A stretch of 64,000 bases of DNA from Neobacillus kokaensis (GCF_014656545.1 NZ_BNDS01000011.1:1-64000), one strand, 5' to 3'; shown: positions 24,407 through 32,629, numbered from the stretch's first letter. Numbers and translations: made by a program. Notes: generated by a model not told the origin, from the letters alone.

Positions 24407-25579
24407 CTATTCCGATTGTTTAATTACCACAAAGTCGCCTTTTTGTACCTGCATGATCATCGGAGTATTGGCGCGGTCTCCATTTTTATCAAATCTAATC
24501 GGTCCTGTAATGCCTTTGTAATCAATATTTGCCAGTGCATCACGAGATTTCTCCGCATCCGCTTTTCCTTCTTCCAATGCCTTCGCTAATGCCATCGCTG
24601 CATCGTAAGCAATAGCCGAATTTGCCTGTGCCGGGATGTTATTTTCTTCAGCTAGTTTTTTAAATTCTTTCATTTCTTCTGTATCAGCATTTAAATCAAT
24701 CATGGAGGCGAATATGTGATTTTCCACCGCTTCTCCGCCTAAAGTAATCAGCTGCTTTGAGTACATGGAATCATCCGGTGAGAAAAATTGGACTTTCAAT
24801 CCAGCCTGCTTTGCCTGCTGTTCAATCAAGGCCACCTCATTGTATAACCCTACTACCATGACCGCATCTGGATTGAGTGCCTTTATTTTTGATAATTGGG
24901 CTGAAAAGTTCTTGTCGCCTGGGTTATATTTTTCAGTCGCCGCAAACTCTAAGCCGAGATCTTTCGCTGAGGTCTTAGCCGCTTCGTACATCGTGATTCC
25001 GTAATCGGTATTCTCAAACAAGGCGGCAATTTTCTTCACCTTTTTCTCCTCGGACATATACTTCATCACAGCTGGAACGTAAACGGAGCCTGTTAAGATA
25101 ACTCGGAACAAATATTTGTTGCCTGTTTTGGACAAATCGGGGCTTGCCCCCATGTTCAAATGTAAGACCTGTGCCGGTCCGGAAACATCTTGGGCCGCCA
25201 GAGTTGGTGATGAATTGTATCCGCCAATAATCGCTTTAACGCCATCATTCATGATCATTTTATTGACAACGGCAACCGCTTCTGTAGGAGTTGCCTTATC
25301 ATCACCAACAATTAACTTAAGCTTTTTGCCATTGATTCCGCCTTCACTATTAATCTTTTTAAACGCGAGCTCAACTCCATTTTTCATATCCTGTCCATAC
25401 TGAGCATTGTCACCCGTCATCGGTGCCTGTAAGCCTACTTTAATGCTGTCACCGCTTTCAGATTTGCTGCTGCCATTCCCAGATGAAGATTTGGTAGCCG
25501 AGCATCCTGCTAAAAGTACTGCTAGAATCATAAATAAAACGGTTTTCTTTACGAATACATTTACTGATTGTCCCATCAT
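24407..25579 (-). CDS. ABC transporter substrate-binding lipoprotein (Leu/Ile/Val-binding type)
   Basis: 390 aa. A signal peptide with lipobox LAGC places the mature lipid-anchored Cys near residue 26. The Peripla_BP_6 pattern is clear: KVGLQAPMTGDNAQYGQDMKNG, KLIVGDDKATPTEAV and YNSSPTLAAQ. It captures the substrate outside the cell for LivHMGF. Because the operon also carries an HpaB-type hydroxylase, the ligand may be an aromatic acid or amino acid rather than leucine. AAAGGAGGACTT precedes the double ATG. Confidence 0.92.
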   Translation of the reverse strand: MMGQSVNVFVKKTVLFMILAVLLAGCSATKSSSGNGSSKSESGDSIKVGLQAPMTGDNAQYGQDMKNGVELAFKKINSEGGINGKKLKLIVGDDKATPTEAVAVVNKMIMNDGVKAIIGGYNSSPTLAAQDVSGPAQVLHLNMGASPDLSKTGNKYLFRVILTGSVYVPAVMKYMSEEKKVKKIAALFENTDYGITMYEAAKTSAKDLGLEFAATEKYNPGDKNFSAQLSKIKALNPDAVMVVGLYNEVALIEQQAKQAGLKVQFFSPDDSMYSKQLITLGGEAVENHIFASMIDLNADTEEMKEFKKLAEENNIPAQANSAIAYDAAMALAKALEEGKADAEKSRDALANIDYKGITGPIRFDKNGDRANTPMIMQVQKGDFVVIKQSE

Positions 25580-25616
25580 AAGTCCTCCTTTATTTTTAGA
25601 TCTTGATTAACTTCAT

Positions 25617-27083
25617 CTATGAAAAATTAATAGAAGAATTTGGACTTTTAATTCCAGCGGCACGACGCACCAATTCACGCTGCGGCTCCATATCAAAATT
25701 GCTATAAACGGCCATCTGTTGGGCAAATGGCGGGCTTTGAGCAAATAGTTCAAATGTGGTGCGATGACCTGCATAAGAAGAATTCAACAAATCTCTGGCA
25801 AAATAAAGCAGCTTTCCGCGATCCTCAGGTGACCAATCTCCCACGGAGTAATATTGATCAACATATGGCTTAATTTCCGGATCCGCCATCGTGGCTGTAT
25901 CAGGTGTTACCGCTAATTGTCCGCCAACAAGCTCTCTTGTCAGGTGGGCCATGGAGGGAAAATGCGCTAGGGCAAATACCCGTCCTGTGTAAAGCAGGGA
26001 TTGGTTCGGCATCATCAAACCGCCTGGACTTCTTTCAGCTTCAGCGACAGCGGCTGTTAAATGGGCATTAATGCCTTCACGATAGTTAATCAGCTGAGAA
26101 ATTTTTTCTTTTACTGCTTGAAGATGTGTTAAACCCGTTTGTTCAACATTCAATAGTGCGGCTCCGATTAAATAATCGGCTCTCCGTAACATTCTAAGGG
26201 TGTAGTTAAAAGCAGAATAACGATGTAGTGTGGAACGAATATAGGCAGCAGATTCTAAGGAGCGATGGAATAAAACATTTTCCCATGGGATGAGAACGTT
26301 ATCAAAAATAAGTAAAGTATCAATTTCTTCAAATTTTGTGGCAAGCGGATAGTCTTCTGGTTTTCGATTGGCTCCTAGCGATGTTCGGCAAATATGCTTC
26401 AGACCAGGTGAACCCATATCACAAATGAAACCACAGGCGAAAGGCGCCATTTTTTCAGAACCGGCATTCCAATCGAGAATGGTCGGTTTAACAAAGGCCT
26501 GGTGGGCATAGGCGGCAGCTGTTTCAAACTTTGCACCCTTCACCACAATCCCTCGATCATTTTCTTTGACCACATGTAGCAGCGTACCCCCGTCTTTTCC
26601 ACTGAATAATTTGCTTCTGTCCCCTTTTGGATCCGTGTTCGCAGAAACGTGGAATACATCCTCTCTTGCAACTCGGTCGATATGATATTTAATATTTTTA
26701 GCATAGGACGGATCAATTTCATTTAATTTGTCCTGAGCATCGAAAAGTGACCACATTTCCCCAATTGTTTCATCCCCAACCCGGTAAACGACGCCGCCAA
26801 GGTCATCCAGCACTGCTTCCACATGCTTGCGAATAGCGGTGAGGTCTTCTTTCGTTTCAGGTGCTTTATACGCCCTCGAAACAATTTCACCATCCGAAAG
26901 TGTTGTAGTTAATGTGTCACGGTACTTGGCCTCAAATGCCATATCATACATTCGGGCCTTTACGTCAATGATTGGCTTAAATGATGGATGCTCGGATATA
27001 TTTTTCACTTTTTCCCCGTCAATAAATACCTCTCTCCCATCATTGAGTGACTCGCGATACTGTTTACCTGTCATTAATGCCAC
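25617..27083 (-). CDS. HpaB-family flavin-dependent aromatic monooxygenase (4-hydroxyphenylacetate 3-hydroxylase type)
   Basis: 488 aa, typical for the HpaB oxygenase family: MTGKQYRESLNDGREVFIDGE at the start, RVAREDVFHVSANTDPKGDRSK near 140, and DNVLIPWENVLFHRS near 275. These enzymes use reduced FADH2 from a partner reductase to hydroxylate phenolic compounds. No HpaC-type reductase is in the window. As first gene of the operon with a Liv-type importer, it probably acts on the imported compound. The related 4-hydroxybutyryl-CoA dehydratase fold shares this family, so the exact reaction is open. Confidence 0.87.
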   Translation of the reverse strand: MALMTGKQYRESLNDGREVFIDGEKVKNISEHPSFKPIIDVKARMYDMAFEAKYRDTLTTTLSDGEIVSRAYKAPETKEDLTAIRKHVEAVLDDLGGVVYRVGDETIGEMWSLFDAQDKLNEIDPSYAKNIKYHIDRVAREDVFHVSANTDPKGDRSKLFSGKDGGTLLHVVKENDRGIVVKGAKFETAAAYAHQAFVKPTILDWNAGSEKMAPFACGFICDMGSPGLKHICRTSLGANRKPEDYPLATKFEEIDTLLIFDNVLIPWENVLFHRSLESAAYIRSTLHRYSAFNYTLRMLRRADYLIGAALLNVEQTGLTHLQAVKEKISQLINYREGINAHLTAAVAEAERSPGGLMMPNQSLLYTGRVFALAHFPSMAHLTRELVGGQLAVTPDTATMADPEIKPYVDQYYSVGDWSPEDRGKLLYFARDLLNSSYAGHRTTFELFAQSPPFAQQMAVYSNFDMEPQRELVRRAAGIKSPNSSINFS

Positions 27084-27165
27084 ACAACTACCCCCTCTTA
27101 ATATCGGCTTTCCAATCCAATGTTACTTTTTATTTACGGATATTTTCTTTAACTATTCTTTAAAT

Positions 27166-27195
27166 AAAATAACATTAGCACAGTACTAATGTCAA
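27166..27195 (-). promoter_or_regulatory. promoter with operator-like inverted repeat for hpaB-liv operon
   Basis: TTGACA (complement of 27190-27195) and TATTTT (complement of 27166-27171) 18 bp apart. The spacer contains a perfect inverted repeat, ACATTAG-N7-CTAATGT (27172-27192). A repressor dimer bound there would block RNA polymerase directly. The regulator gene is not obvious nearby. Confidence 0.65.
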
Positions 27196-27253
27196 TTGAG
27201 TTTTCTAAAAATTCATTATTTTATAAATTTACACGTCATTCAACTAAAAAAAG

Positions 27254-27295
27254 GGTGTCAGGCACCATGTGAAAATTCACACGGTGCCTGACACC
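27254..27295. repeat. GGTGTCAGGCACC palindrome copy
   Basis: Near-full-length hairpin with one arm mismatch (ATGGTG on one side, ACGGTG on the other), between the hpaB promoter and the stop of the MFS gene at 27314. Confidence 0.9.
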
Positions 27296-27313
27296 CAATA
27301 TGATTCCTACTGA

Positions 27314-28537
27314 CTAAACTGCTTCAGTAAGGGTATTCGCTGTGTTGTGTTGCTGGTTTGCTTTGCTTTTTCCTAAGCTGATCATGGCTACGAAGGAGAC
27401 GCAGTATAGGACAGCTAGGTAGCTCATGGCAACTGTTACGTTAGCATGCTGTAGAATAAATCCTACTAGGATTGGAGATAATCCTCCTAATGCTCTACCG
27501 AAGTTGAAGATAGTGTTTGTTGCGGTACTGCGTATTTCCACTGGGTAGTAATAGCTGATTAAGGCACCGTATCCTGCAAACATTCCGTTTGAGAAAAATC
27601 CAACAATGGCACCGCCGATTAACACACCAGCTGCTCCTGTCGCAAATGAGTAGAAAAATACCGCTACTGCAGAAGCAAACAGGAAAATTCCGTATGCTTT
27701 CTTCATTCCAAGACGGTCCATAATCTGCCCGAATGTTAACATCCCTGCAATCATCCCAACCGCGGTGCTGATTGTCCAAAGTGCAGAACCTGAAACTGAA
27801 AGTCCTTGTGATTTTTGCAAAATCGATGGCAGCCAAATCATTAAACCGTTATAACCTGCGATTTGTACGGTTGCCATGATTGCTAAAGCAATTGTTGTAA
27901 AGGCTGTTTTTGGAGATGCAAACAACAGTTTTAATTTTCCTTGGTTAGCCGCTTTGCGTTTTTCTTTTTGCGTTGCAACCCATTCTGGTGATTCCTTTAA
28001 GTTCTTACGTACGAAGAAGGCAAAGATAACTGGTGCAATTCCGACGAAGAACAACCCTCTCCAGCCCCAGGCAGGTAAAATCATTGCGCTAAGAAGTGCT
28101 GCCAGGATGACCCCGAATTGAGCTCCAACACTTACATAAGATGATGCACGGCCTTGCTTTTTCTTTGGCCAAGCTTCTGCGACAAGCGCCATTCCAATTC
28201 CGTATTCTCCGCCTGCTCCTAAGCCGGCGATAAATCTAAAGATGTACACTTGTTCAACATTTGTCGCTAAGCCGGTTAATGCTGTTCCGATGGCAAATAA
28301 CAGAATGGTATAAGTAAACACCTTTACTCTTCCAAACTTATCAGCTAAAATTCCGAAGATAATTCCTCCAAATAGCATTCCTAAGTTAGTAATTGAAGAA
28401 ATCAGTCCGCCTGTTGCCATATCAAGATGAAATTCTGCAATAATCATTGACATAGCAAAGGAGATAAACATGATGTCCATTCCTTCTAACGTTAAACCTG
28501 CTACTGATGCGATGACTGTTTTTTTCTGATAATTCAT
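27314..28537 (-). CDS. MFS transporter under PyrR-type leader control
   Basis: 407 aa with 12 spans. MFS motif A GILADKFGRVK lies after span 2, and GLGAGGEYGIGMALVAEAWPKK matches the sugar/organic-acid porter class (aromatic acid:H+ symporter-like). On sequence class alone it would be called an organic acid transporter. Its leader carries a PyrR-type attenuator and a second PyrR-like loop near the ribosome binding site (AAAGGAG, 9 bases before ATG). That predicts repression when pyrimidines are plentiful, so orotate, dihydroorotate or another pyrimidine-related acid is a plausible substrate (inference). Confidence 0.87.
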   Translation of the reverse strand: MNYQKKTVIASVAGLTLEGMDIMFISFAMSMIIAEFHLDMATGGLISSITNLGMLFGGIIFGILADKFGRVKVFTYTILLFAIGTALTGLATNVEQVYIFRFIAGLGAGGEYGIGMALVAEAWPKKKQGRASSYVSVGAQFGVILAALLSAMILPAWGWRGLFFVGIAPVIFAFFVRKNLKESPEWVATQKEKRKAANQGKLKLLFASPKTAFTTIALAIMATVQIAGYNGLMIWLPSILQKSQGLSVSGSALWTISTAVGMIAGMLTFGQIMDRLGMKKAYGIFLFASAVAVFFYSFATGAAGVLIGGAIVGFFSNGMFAGYGALISYYYPVEIRSTATNTIFNFGRALGGLSPILVGFILQHANVTVAMSYLAVLYCVSFVAMISLGKSKANQQHNTANTLTEAV

Positions 28538-28553
28538 TCCGTCATTCTCCTTT

Positions 28554-28569
28554 CGAGCCTCACTGGACT
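28554..28569 (-). promoter_or_regulatory. second PyrR-binding-loop-like sequence next to the ribosome binding site
   Basis: AGTCCAGTGAGGCTCG immediately upstream of, and abutting, the AAAGGAG of the MFS gene. It matches the PyrR loop pattern TCCNGNGAGGYT. Its position suggests translational control in addition to attenuation. Confidence 0.6.
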
Positions 28570-28596
28570 CCGATTAAAAGATTTTAAGTAAACTAA

Positions 28597-28699
28597 AATG
28601 CCCTTCTATCCAAAGGACAAAAGGGCATTCATATATCCAAATACTATATACGAATATTAATTTCCGCCCTTTTCGGCCTCTCTGGACCATAATTAAAGG
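28597..28699 (-). promoter_or_regulatory. PyrR-type transcription attenuator
   Basis: Three overlapping structures can be read. (1) A PyrR-binding anti-antiterminator, CCTTTAATTATGGTCCAGAG and on to AAAGG (loop TCCAGAGAGGC). (2) An antiterminator pairing AAAAGGGC (complement of 28666-28673) with GCCCTTTT (complement of 28619-28626). (3) A terminator, AATGCCCTT with AAGGGCATT (28598-28629), followed by TTAG. These are mutually exclusive, the textbook layout of pyr operon attenuation. Confidence 0.8.
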
Positions 28700-28713
28700 T
28701 AAATTTCTTACTT

Positions 28714-28742
28714 ATACTATCACGTCTATCGAACGCTGACAA
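28714..28742 (-). promoter_or_regulatory. sigma-A promoter of the PyrR-controlled MFS gene
   Basis: TTGTCA and TAGTAT with a 17-bp spacer, placing the transcription start just before the attenuator. Confidence 0.6.
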
Positions 28743-28779
28743 CAAAAATTTTTAAGTCATATTTTTACAAAATAACGTT

Positions 28780-29508
28780 CTACACTCCCCGTTTATTTCC
28801 CCAAAGAAGCGTATGCAGCTGCGGCAATACTCTGACATTGTTTAATTGGTCATCCGCTGCTACACAATTTACCAGCCACTCATATTTCTGAAGCAGCTTT
28901 TGAATCAATTCTTGATCATCAAAATTGGTTATATCGTCATTTCCAACCTGCATATAAAAATGGATATGTTCATACCGTTTATGAACCATTTTTGCATACT
29001 CCAGGTCGGCTTCGTCGAAAATCACTACTTTTAGGCTTACATGATGTTTAAAGTGATTTTCTTTCAGCTGTTGAAAAATCGAATCTAAAACCTCAAAATT
29101 TGTTTTCATGTTGGAGCTTGGCGGCTTCGGAGAAATCGTCAGTTCATCGACATTTAAAAACCAGTCCTGCCATTTACTTCCCTGTGTTTCAAGCCCGCAT
29201 TTGATGCCTCTCGCATTTAATAAGTCGATCAGGCCATTCATATTTTTTATAAGAGCCGGATTTCCGCCTGAAATCGTGACAAACGAGAAACGATCTCCGC
29301 CGATTTCCTTTAATTCATGCCAAATCTCTTCCGCATCCAATTGCCTAATTTCATCCTTCGCACTTCCGTCCCAGGTAAAAGCAGAGTCACACCAACTGCA
29401 GGAATAATCACAGCCTGCCGTGCGGACAAACATTGTTTTTTGTCCAATCACCATGCCTTCTCCTTGAATGGTCGGTCCAAAAATCTCTATTACTGGAATC
29501 TTACTCAA
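28780..29508 (-). CDS. queE: 7-carboxy-7-deazaguanine synthase (radical SAM)
   Basis: 242 aa from the TTG at 29508, which overlaps the queD stop and gives the family length; longer starts would run inside queD. The radical SAM cluster is Cys33, Cys37, Cys40 (CDYSCSWC), preceded by IFGPTIQGEGMVIGQKT. It converts 6-carboxytetrahydropterin to 7-carboxy-7-deazaguanine for queuosine. Last gene of the queC-queD-queE operon. Confidence 0.95.
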   Translation of the reverse strand: MSKIPVIEIFGPTIQGEGMVIGQKTMFVRTAGCDYSCSWCDSAFTWDGSAKDEIRQLDAEEIWHELKEIGGDRFSFVTISGGNPALIKNMNGLIDLLNARGIKCGLETQGSKWQDWFLNVDELTISPKPPSSNMKTNFEVLDSIFQQLKENHFKHHVSLKVVIFDEADLEYAKMVHKRYEHIHFYMQVGNDDITNFDDQELIQKLLQKYEWLVNCVAADDQLNNVRVLPQLHTLLWGNKRGV

Positions 29509-29980
29509 CTTCCATCCACTCCCTTCTTGCCTCAGCATAACTAGTTGGGGTTTCAAAGAGGCGGACAAATTCCACTCTTGCACCAGCATATTGCTCATCG
29601 GCTGCCTTTAGGGCTTCGGCCATTTTTTCGTATATCCAAACGACCATGTTTTCTGCTGTTGTGTTCATCGGAGGCAGTGTTTCATTTAAATACCGATGAT
29701 CTAGATAAATTTCTATTTTGTTTTTCCAAATATCCTTTATATCACCAAAGTCCATCATGAGTCCGCGGTCATCGACAAAGCCGCTGATGCCAAAGATGAC
29801 TTTATACGTATGTCCATGGAGATTCTTACATTTCCCATCATAGCAATGAAGGTGATGGGCAGCATCGAAAGTAAATTCTTTGCTCACTAACACACGTTTT
29901 GAATGGTATTTAAGTTGCTGACGGCTGATATCCTTATCTATTTTTTGCAGTTCGTTGACAATTCTAAATCCGTACATCAT
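29501..29980 (-). CDS. queD: 6-carboxytetrahydropterin synthase
   Basis: 159 aa. Zinc-binding His residues lie in [22 protein letters not shown] (His pair and HGH), with the catalytic Cys in the same segment. The C-terminal [17 protein letters not shown] is typical of Bacillus QueD. It makes 6-carboxytetrahydropterin from dihydroneopterin triphosphate. It overlaps queC at its start and queE at its end, so the three are translationally coupled. Confidence 0.95.
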   Translation of the reverse strand: MMYGFRIVNELQKIDKDISRQQLKYHSKRVLVSKEFTFDAAHHLHCYDGKCKNLHGHTYKVIFGISGFVDDRGLMMDFGDIKDIWKNKIEIYLDHRYLNETLPPMNTTAENMVVWIYEKMAEALKAADEQYAGARVEFVRLFETPTSYAEARREWMEVE

Positions 29981-30636
29981 CTGCCAACCTCGCTTACGTA
30001 TTCATCAAGTCCTCTTTTTCTAAGGACACAGGCCGGGCACTCACCGCAGCCGTCTGCAATAATGCCGTTATAGCAGGTCAACGTTTTTTCACGAACAAAA
30101 TTAAGCTTTCCTAATTCATCGGCTAACGCCCATGTTTGAGCTTTATTTAACCACATTAGCGGTGTATGAATGACGAAGTTGTCATCCATTGAGAGATTCA
30201 GGGTAACATTCAGCGATTTCACAAACATATCACGGCAATCCGGGTAGCCGCTAAAGTCAGTTTCACAAACACCTGTGATGATATGCTTTGCGCCAACCTG
30301 ACTCGCCAGGACGCCGGCAAACGATAAAAATAACAGGTTTCGTCCCGGAACAAACGTGGATGGTAGCTCCCCTTCCGCCCCTTCCTTTACCTCAATATCG
30401 GTACGTGTTAACGCATTGGGCGCCAGTTGATTTAATAACGACATATCTAAAATGTGGTGCCTGACACCAAGTTCATTTGCAATCGATTTTGCACAGTCTA
30501 TTTCTAATCGATGTCTTTGATTGTAGTCGAATGTAACGGCTTCTACTTCTTTAAAGTTTTTTAATGCCCAAAAAAGGCATGTGGTGCTATCCTGGCCGCC
30601 GCTAAAGACGACAACTGCTTTTTCATTTTTCAACAT
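29977..30636 (-). CDS. queC: 7-cyano-7-deazaguanine (preQ0) synthase
   Basis: 219 aa. PP-loop VFSGGQDST at the N-terminus binds ATP, and the zinc site [13 protein letters not shown] is near the C-terminus. It converts 7-carboxy-7-deazaguanine to preQ0. First gene of the operon, controlled by a preQ1-I riboswitch (30662-30729). Curiously, the codons for LGVRHH contain the 14-mer GGTGTCAGGCACCA, identical to one arm of the palindromic repeat (30463-30476 region), although the residues fit the family. Confidence 0.95.
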   Translation of the reverse strand: MLKNEKAVVVFSGGQDSTTCLFWALKNFKEVEAVTFDYNQRHRLEIDCAKSIANELGVRHHILDMSLLNQLAPNALTRTDIEVKEGAEGELPSTFVPGRNLLFLSFAGVLASQVGAKHIITGVCETDFSGYPDCRDMFVKSLNVTLNLSMDDNFVIHTPLMWLNKAQTWALADELGKLNFVREKTLTCYNGIIADGCGECPACVLRKRGLDEYVSEVGR

Positions 30637-30661
30637 TCTTGAGGAATGCTCCTTTCAAAAA

Positions 30662-30729
30662 GAAAAAACAGCACTAAGAGAAGTACTGTTTCATCTTAGT
30701 TTTTTTAGTGAGGGGTGCTAGAACCTCAA
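30662..30729 (-). promoter_or_regulatory. preQ1-I riboswitch with terminator for queC-queD-queE
   Basis: The aptamer (complement of 30695-30729) reads TTGAGGTTCTAGCACCCCTC then an A-rich tail AAAAAAACTAAG, which fits the class I preQ1 H-type pseudoknot. The terminator AACAGTACT/AGTGCTGTT followed by TTTTTT (30662-30690) can be favoured when ligand is bound. Confidence 0.9.
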
Positions 30730-30772
30730 CCGCGTGTCCGCGGATTTTTATTATATTTCTCACAGCAAATTT

Positions 30773-30801
30773 ATATTACTATTTTTCTACCTTTCTGTCG
30801 A
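30773..30801 (-). promoter_or_regulatory. sigma-A promoter of queC operon
   Basis: TCGACA and TAATAT with a 17-bp spacer, about 45 bases upstream of the aptamer. Confidence 0.6.
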
Positions 30802-30821
30802 CCGTTCATTTCAATTTTTAT

Positions 30822-30850
30822 TTGACGGATAGGATGCTTTTATATATTAT
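30822..30850 (+). promoter_or_regulatory. sigma-A promoter of queF
   Basis: TTGACG and TATTAT with a 17-bp spacer, ending about 19 bases before the second preQ1 aptamer. Confidence 0.7.
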
Positions 30851-30868
30851 ATAGTAAAAGTAAATAAG

Positions 30869-30950
30869 AGAGGTTCATAGCGTTAAACCCTCTATAAAAA
30901 ACTATGGATTATTGTCATTAAGCCATGTCCATAACGAACGTGGCTTTTTG
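30869..30950 (+). promoter_or_regulatory. preQ1-I riboswitch with terminator for queF
   Basis: The aptamer at 30869-30904 reads AGAGGTTCATAGC, then ACCCTCTATAAAAAACTA, very close to the B. subtilis queC leader. The terminator AAGCCATGT/ACGTGGCTT plus a T tract lies at 30920-30950. Confidence 0.9.
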
Positions 30951-31008
30951 TATTTTTATAGAATGGTTGAATTGTCCTCTTTTTGTCAATAGTTAAGGGG
31001 GTTTTTTT

Positions 31009-31509
31009 ATGTCAGGCAGAAGCCATGAAGAAGGTTTAAAGGATTTAACATTACTAGGGAATCAAAATAATAACTATTTATTTGAATACTCGCCAGAGGT
31101 GCTGGAGGCGGTAGATAATCTCCATTCTGGCCGTGATTATTTTGTAAAATTTAATTGTCCAGAGTTCACAAGTCTCTGCCCGCTCACAAAGCAGCCAGAT
31201 TTCGCCACCATGTATATCTCATACATACCGGACAAAAAAATTGTGGAAAGCAAATCATTGAAGTTATATTTATTCAGCTTCCGCAATCACGGGGATTTCC
31301 ACGAGGATTGTGTCAATATCATCATGAACGATTTAATCAAGCTGCTTGACCCGCGGTATATCGAAGTTTGGGGCAAATTCACCCCGCGCGGCGGCATCTC
31401 CATCGACCCATGGTGCAACTACGGCAAACCAGGAACCAAGTACGAAGAAATCGCCACCCATCGGCTCATGAATCATGACCTCTATCCTGAGAAAGTGGAT
31501 AACCGATAA
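31009..31509 (+). CDS. queF: NADPH-dependent 7-cyano-7-deazaguanine reductase
   Basis: 166 aa. The catalytic Cys lies in [12 protein letters not shown], and the QueF signature [16 protein letters not shown] follows. It reduces preQ0 to preQ1, the last soluble step before tRNA insertion. Divergent from queCDE, each side with its own preQ1 riboswitch, so both arms respond to the end product. Confidence 0.95.
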   Translation: MSGRSHEEGLKDLTLLGNQNNNYLFEYSPEVLEAVDNLHSGRDYFVKFNCPEFTSLCPLTKQPDFATMYISYIPDKKIVESKSLKLYLFSFRNHGDFHEDCVNIIMNDLIKLLDPRYIEVWGKFTPRGGISIDPWCNYGKPGTKYEEIATHRLMNHDLYPEKVDNR

Positions 31510-31522
31510 AAAAGGAAATGTT

Positions 31523-31565
31523 GGTGTCAGGCACCATGTGAATTTTTCACATGGTGCCTGACACC
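31523..31565. repeat. GGTGTCAGGCACC palindrome copy (full length)
   Basis: A complete 43-bp hairpin between the convergent stops of queF (31509) and the gene at 31567, where it may act as terminator for both. Confidence 0.95.
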
Positions 31566-31566
31566 T

Positions 31567-31893
31567 TTAATTTAAAACCGTATCAAGATAATTCCCGAAT
31601 CCCTCTAGGATTTTCAGTCCTTGGTTCTCTAATTCCCTCCATATTTTCTGGTCAAGATGATAGGGACCTGTTTTCTGCAGTGTGGAAACGTCTTCTTCCG
31701 AAATCCGCAAATGGTAATCATCGTCGCCATATTTGACAAAGATTTCATACTCCTTCAGTTTCATCACCATCACCTCGAATTGAGCATCCCATTCCTGTAG
31801 CTGCTGCTCCACGCAAGTGGCAACATGGATTAGGAATCTTTCTTCCGTACAATTTCGTGCCATTAAACCTCTTGCAAAACCATTGATATTCAT
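31567..31893 (-). CDS. orphan 108-aa protein under SAM-I riboswitch control
   Basis: 108 aa from the Met at 31893, which follows AAAAGGAG by 10 bases; the longer frame upstream passes through the riboswitch terminator and is not used. It is mainly helical with an acidic C-terminal half (YGDDDYHLRISEEDVSTLQK, then DQKIWRELENQGLKILEGF). No signal peptide, no membrane span, no recognised family. It is the only gene downstream of a clear SAM-I riboswitch, which suggests a role in methionine, SAM or sulfur economy. The 3' end abuts a palindrome copy. Confidence 0.75.
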   Translation of the reverse strand: MNINGFARGLMARNCTEERFLIHVATCVEQQLQEWDAQFEVMVMKLKEYEIFVKYGDDDYHLRISEEDVSTLQKTGPYHLDQKIWRELENQGLKILEGFGNYLDTVLN

Positions 31894-31922
31894 GAACCAA
31901 ATTCTCCTTTTAGAAAAATAAA

Positions 31923-32063
31923 AACCTCTTCTGCAATGGATACAGAAGAGGCGGTTCCGTTTTATCATCCAAAGCAGCTATGCCTTGCTGGTGGGAGCAC
32001 CTTGCATGTCTGCAGGTTGCTGTGGCATCATTGAGCCAGTTCTCTCAGCCACTCTTGATAACT
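31923..32063 (-). promoter_or_regulatory. SAM-I (S-box) riboswitch and terminator
   Basis: The aptamer (complement of 31962-32063) reads GTTATCAAGAGTGG, GAACTGGCTCAATGATGCC, CAGCAACC, AAGGTGCT and GGATGATAA in the correct order. These are the S-box core blocks, including the kink-turn and the closing stem. The terminator CCTCTTCTG/CAGAAGAGG (31925-31951) followed by TTTTTATTTTT lies just before the ribosome binding site of the 108-aa gene. Confidence 0.9.
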
Positions 32064-32122
32064 ATTAAATTATCATAATTTTACCACAAATCCCAAAGAT
32101 TTTCTATTTTTTCAAAAAATTT

Positions 32123-32446
32123 TTAACACATTCTCTGCCACATTTTTGTGGTGTCCGATGCCGAATGATGCTCAATAATGGAATAAGCAGCATTCGTAAT
32201 CGCCTTTGCGAGCGTTTCCCCTGTTGCACAAATCTCATTAAAGCAAACTCTCGAAACTCCATTAACCGTATAGGTATACCCCATCTCTTCTAATCGATCA
32301 ACGATTAGCATAGCGTGGTTCAAGTTTTGCTCCGGCTGAAAGTCAGCATCATGAATAAACATGCCCCTTTCATAGTCATACCAGCGATCCCAGCGATTTA
32401 ATTTCCATCCTAAAATTCTCCGTGCGATTGAGTCTGTTTTAATCAT
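32123..32446 (-). CDS. BC1872-family (phage ABA-sandwich-like) protein
   Basis: 107 aa: ILGWKLNRWDRWYDYERGMFI, then NHAMLIVDRLEEMGYTY and ETLAKAITNAAYSIIEH. This matches the short BC1872-type proteins found in Bacillus chromosomes and phages. Function unknown. AGGAGCTATGAACC precedes the ATG. It ends 60 bases before the SAM riboswitch and is transcribed in the same direction, but the riboswitch resets control of the next gene. Confidence 0.7.
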   Translation of the reverse strand: MIKTDSIARRILGWKLNRWDRWYDYERGMFIHDADFQPEQNLNHAMLIVDRLEEMGYTYTVNGVSRVCFNEICATGETLAKAITNAAYSIIEHHSASDTTKMWQRMC

Positions 32447-32554
32447 GGTTCATAGCTCCTTTTATGTTTTTTGTTATATAACACAGTATATTAATTAACA
32501 CAATTATATAACACGAAAATTCCAATTTCCAGCATTTCTTTTAAAAATTTTTCA

Positions 32555-32597
32555 CGTGATTTGCATCACAATAAATAGTGGTTTGTTCTTATATACT
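32555..32597 (+). promoter_or_regulatory. FNR-like site and promoter of the hemerythrin gene
   Basis: CGTGATTTGCATCACA (32555-32570) is a near-perfect FNR/CRP-type palindrome (TGTGA-N6-TCACA with one mismatch). A -10 TATACT lies at 32592-32597. With a start about 7 bases further, the site centre is near -41.5, the classic position for activation. No good -35 is present, as expected for an activator-dependent promoter. Confidence 0.7.
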
Positions 32598-32629
32598 AAT
32601 GGTAGTAATGTTGGAAAGGGGTATTCATA

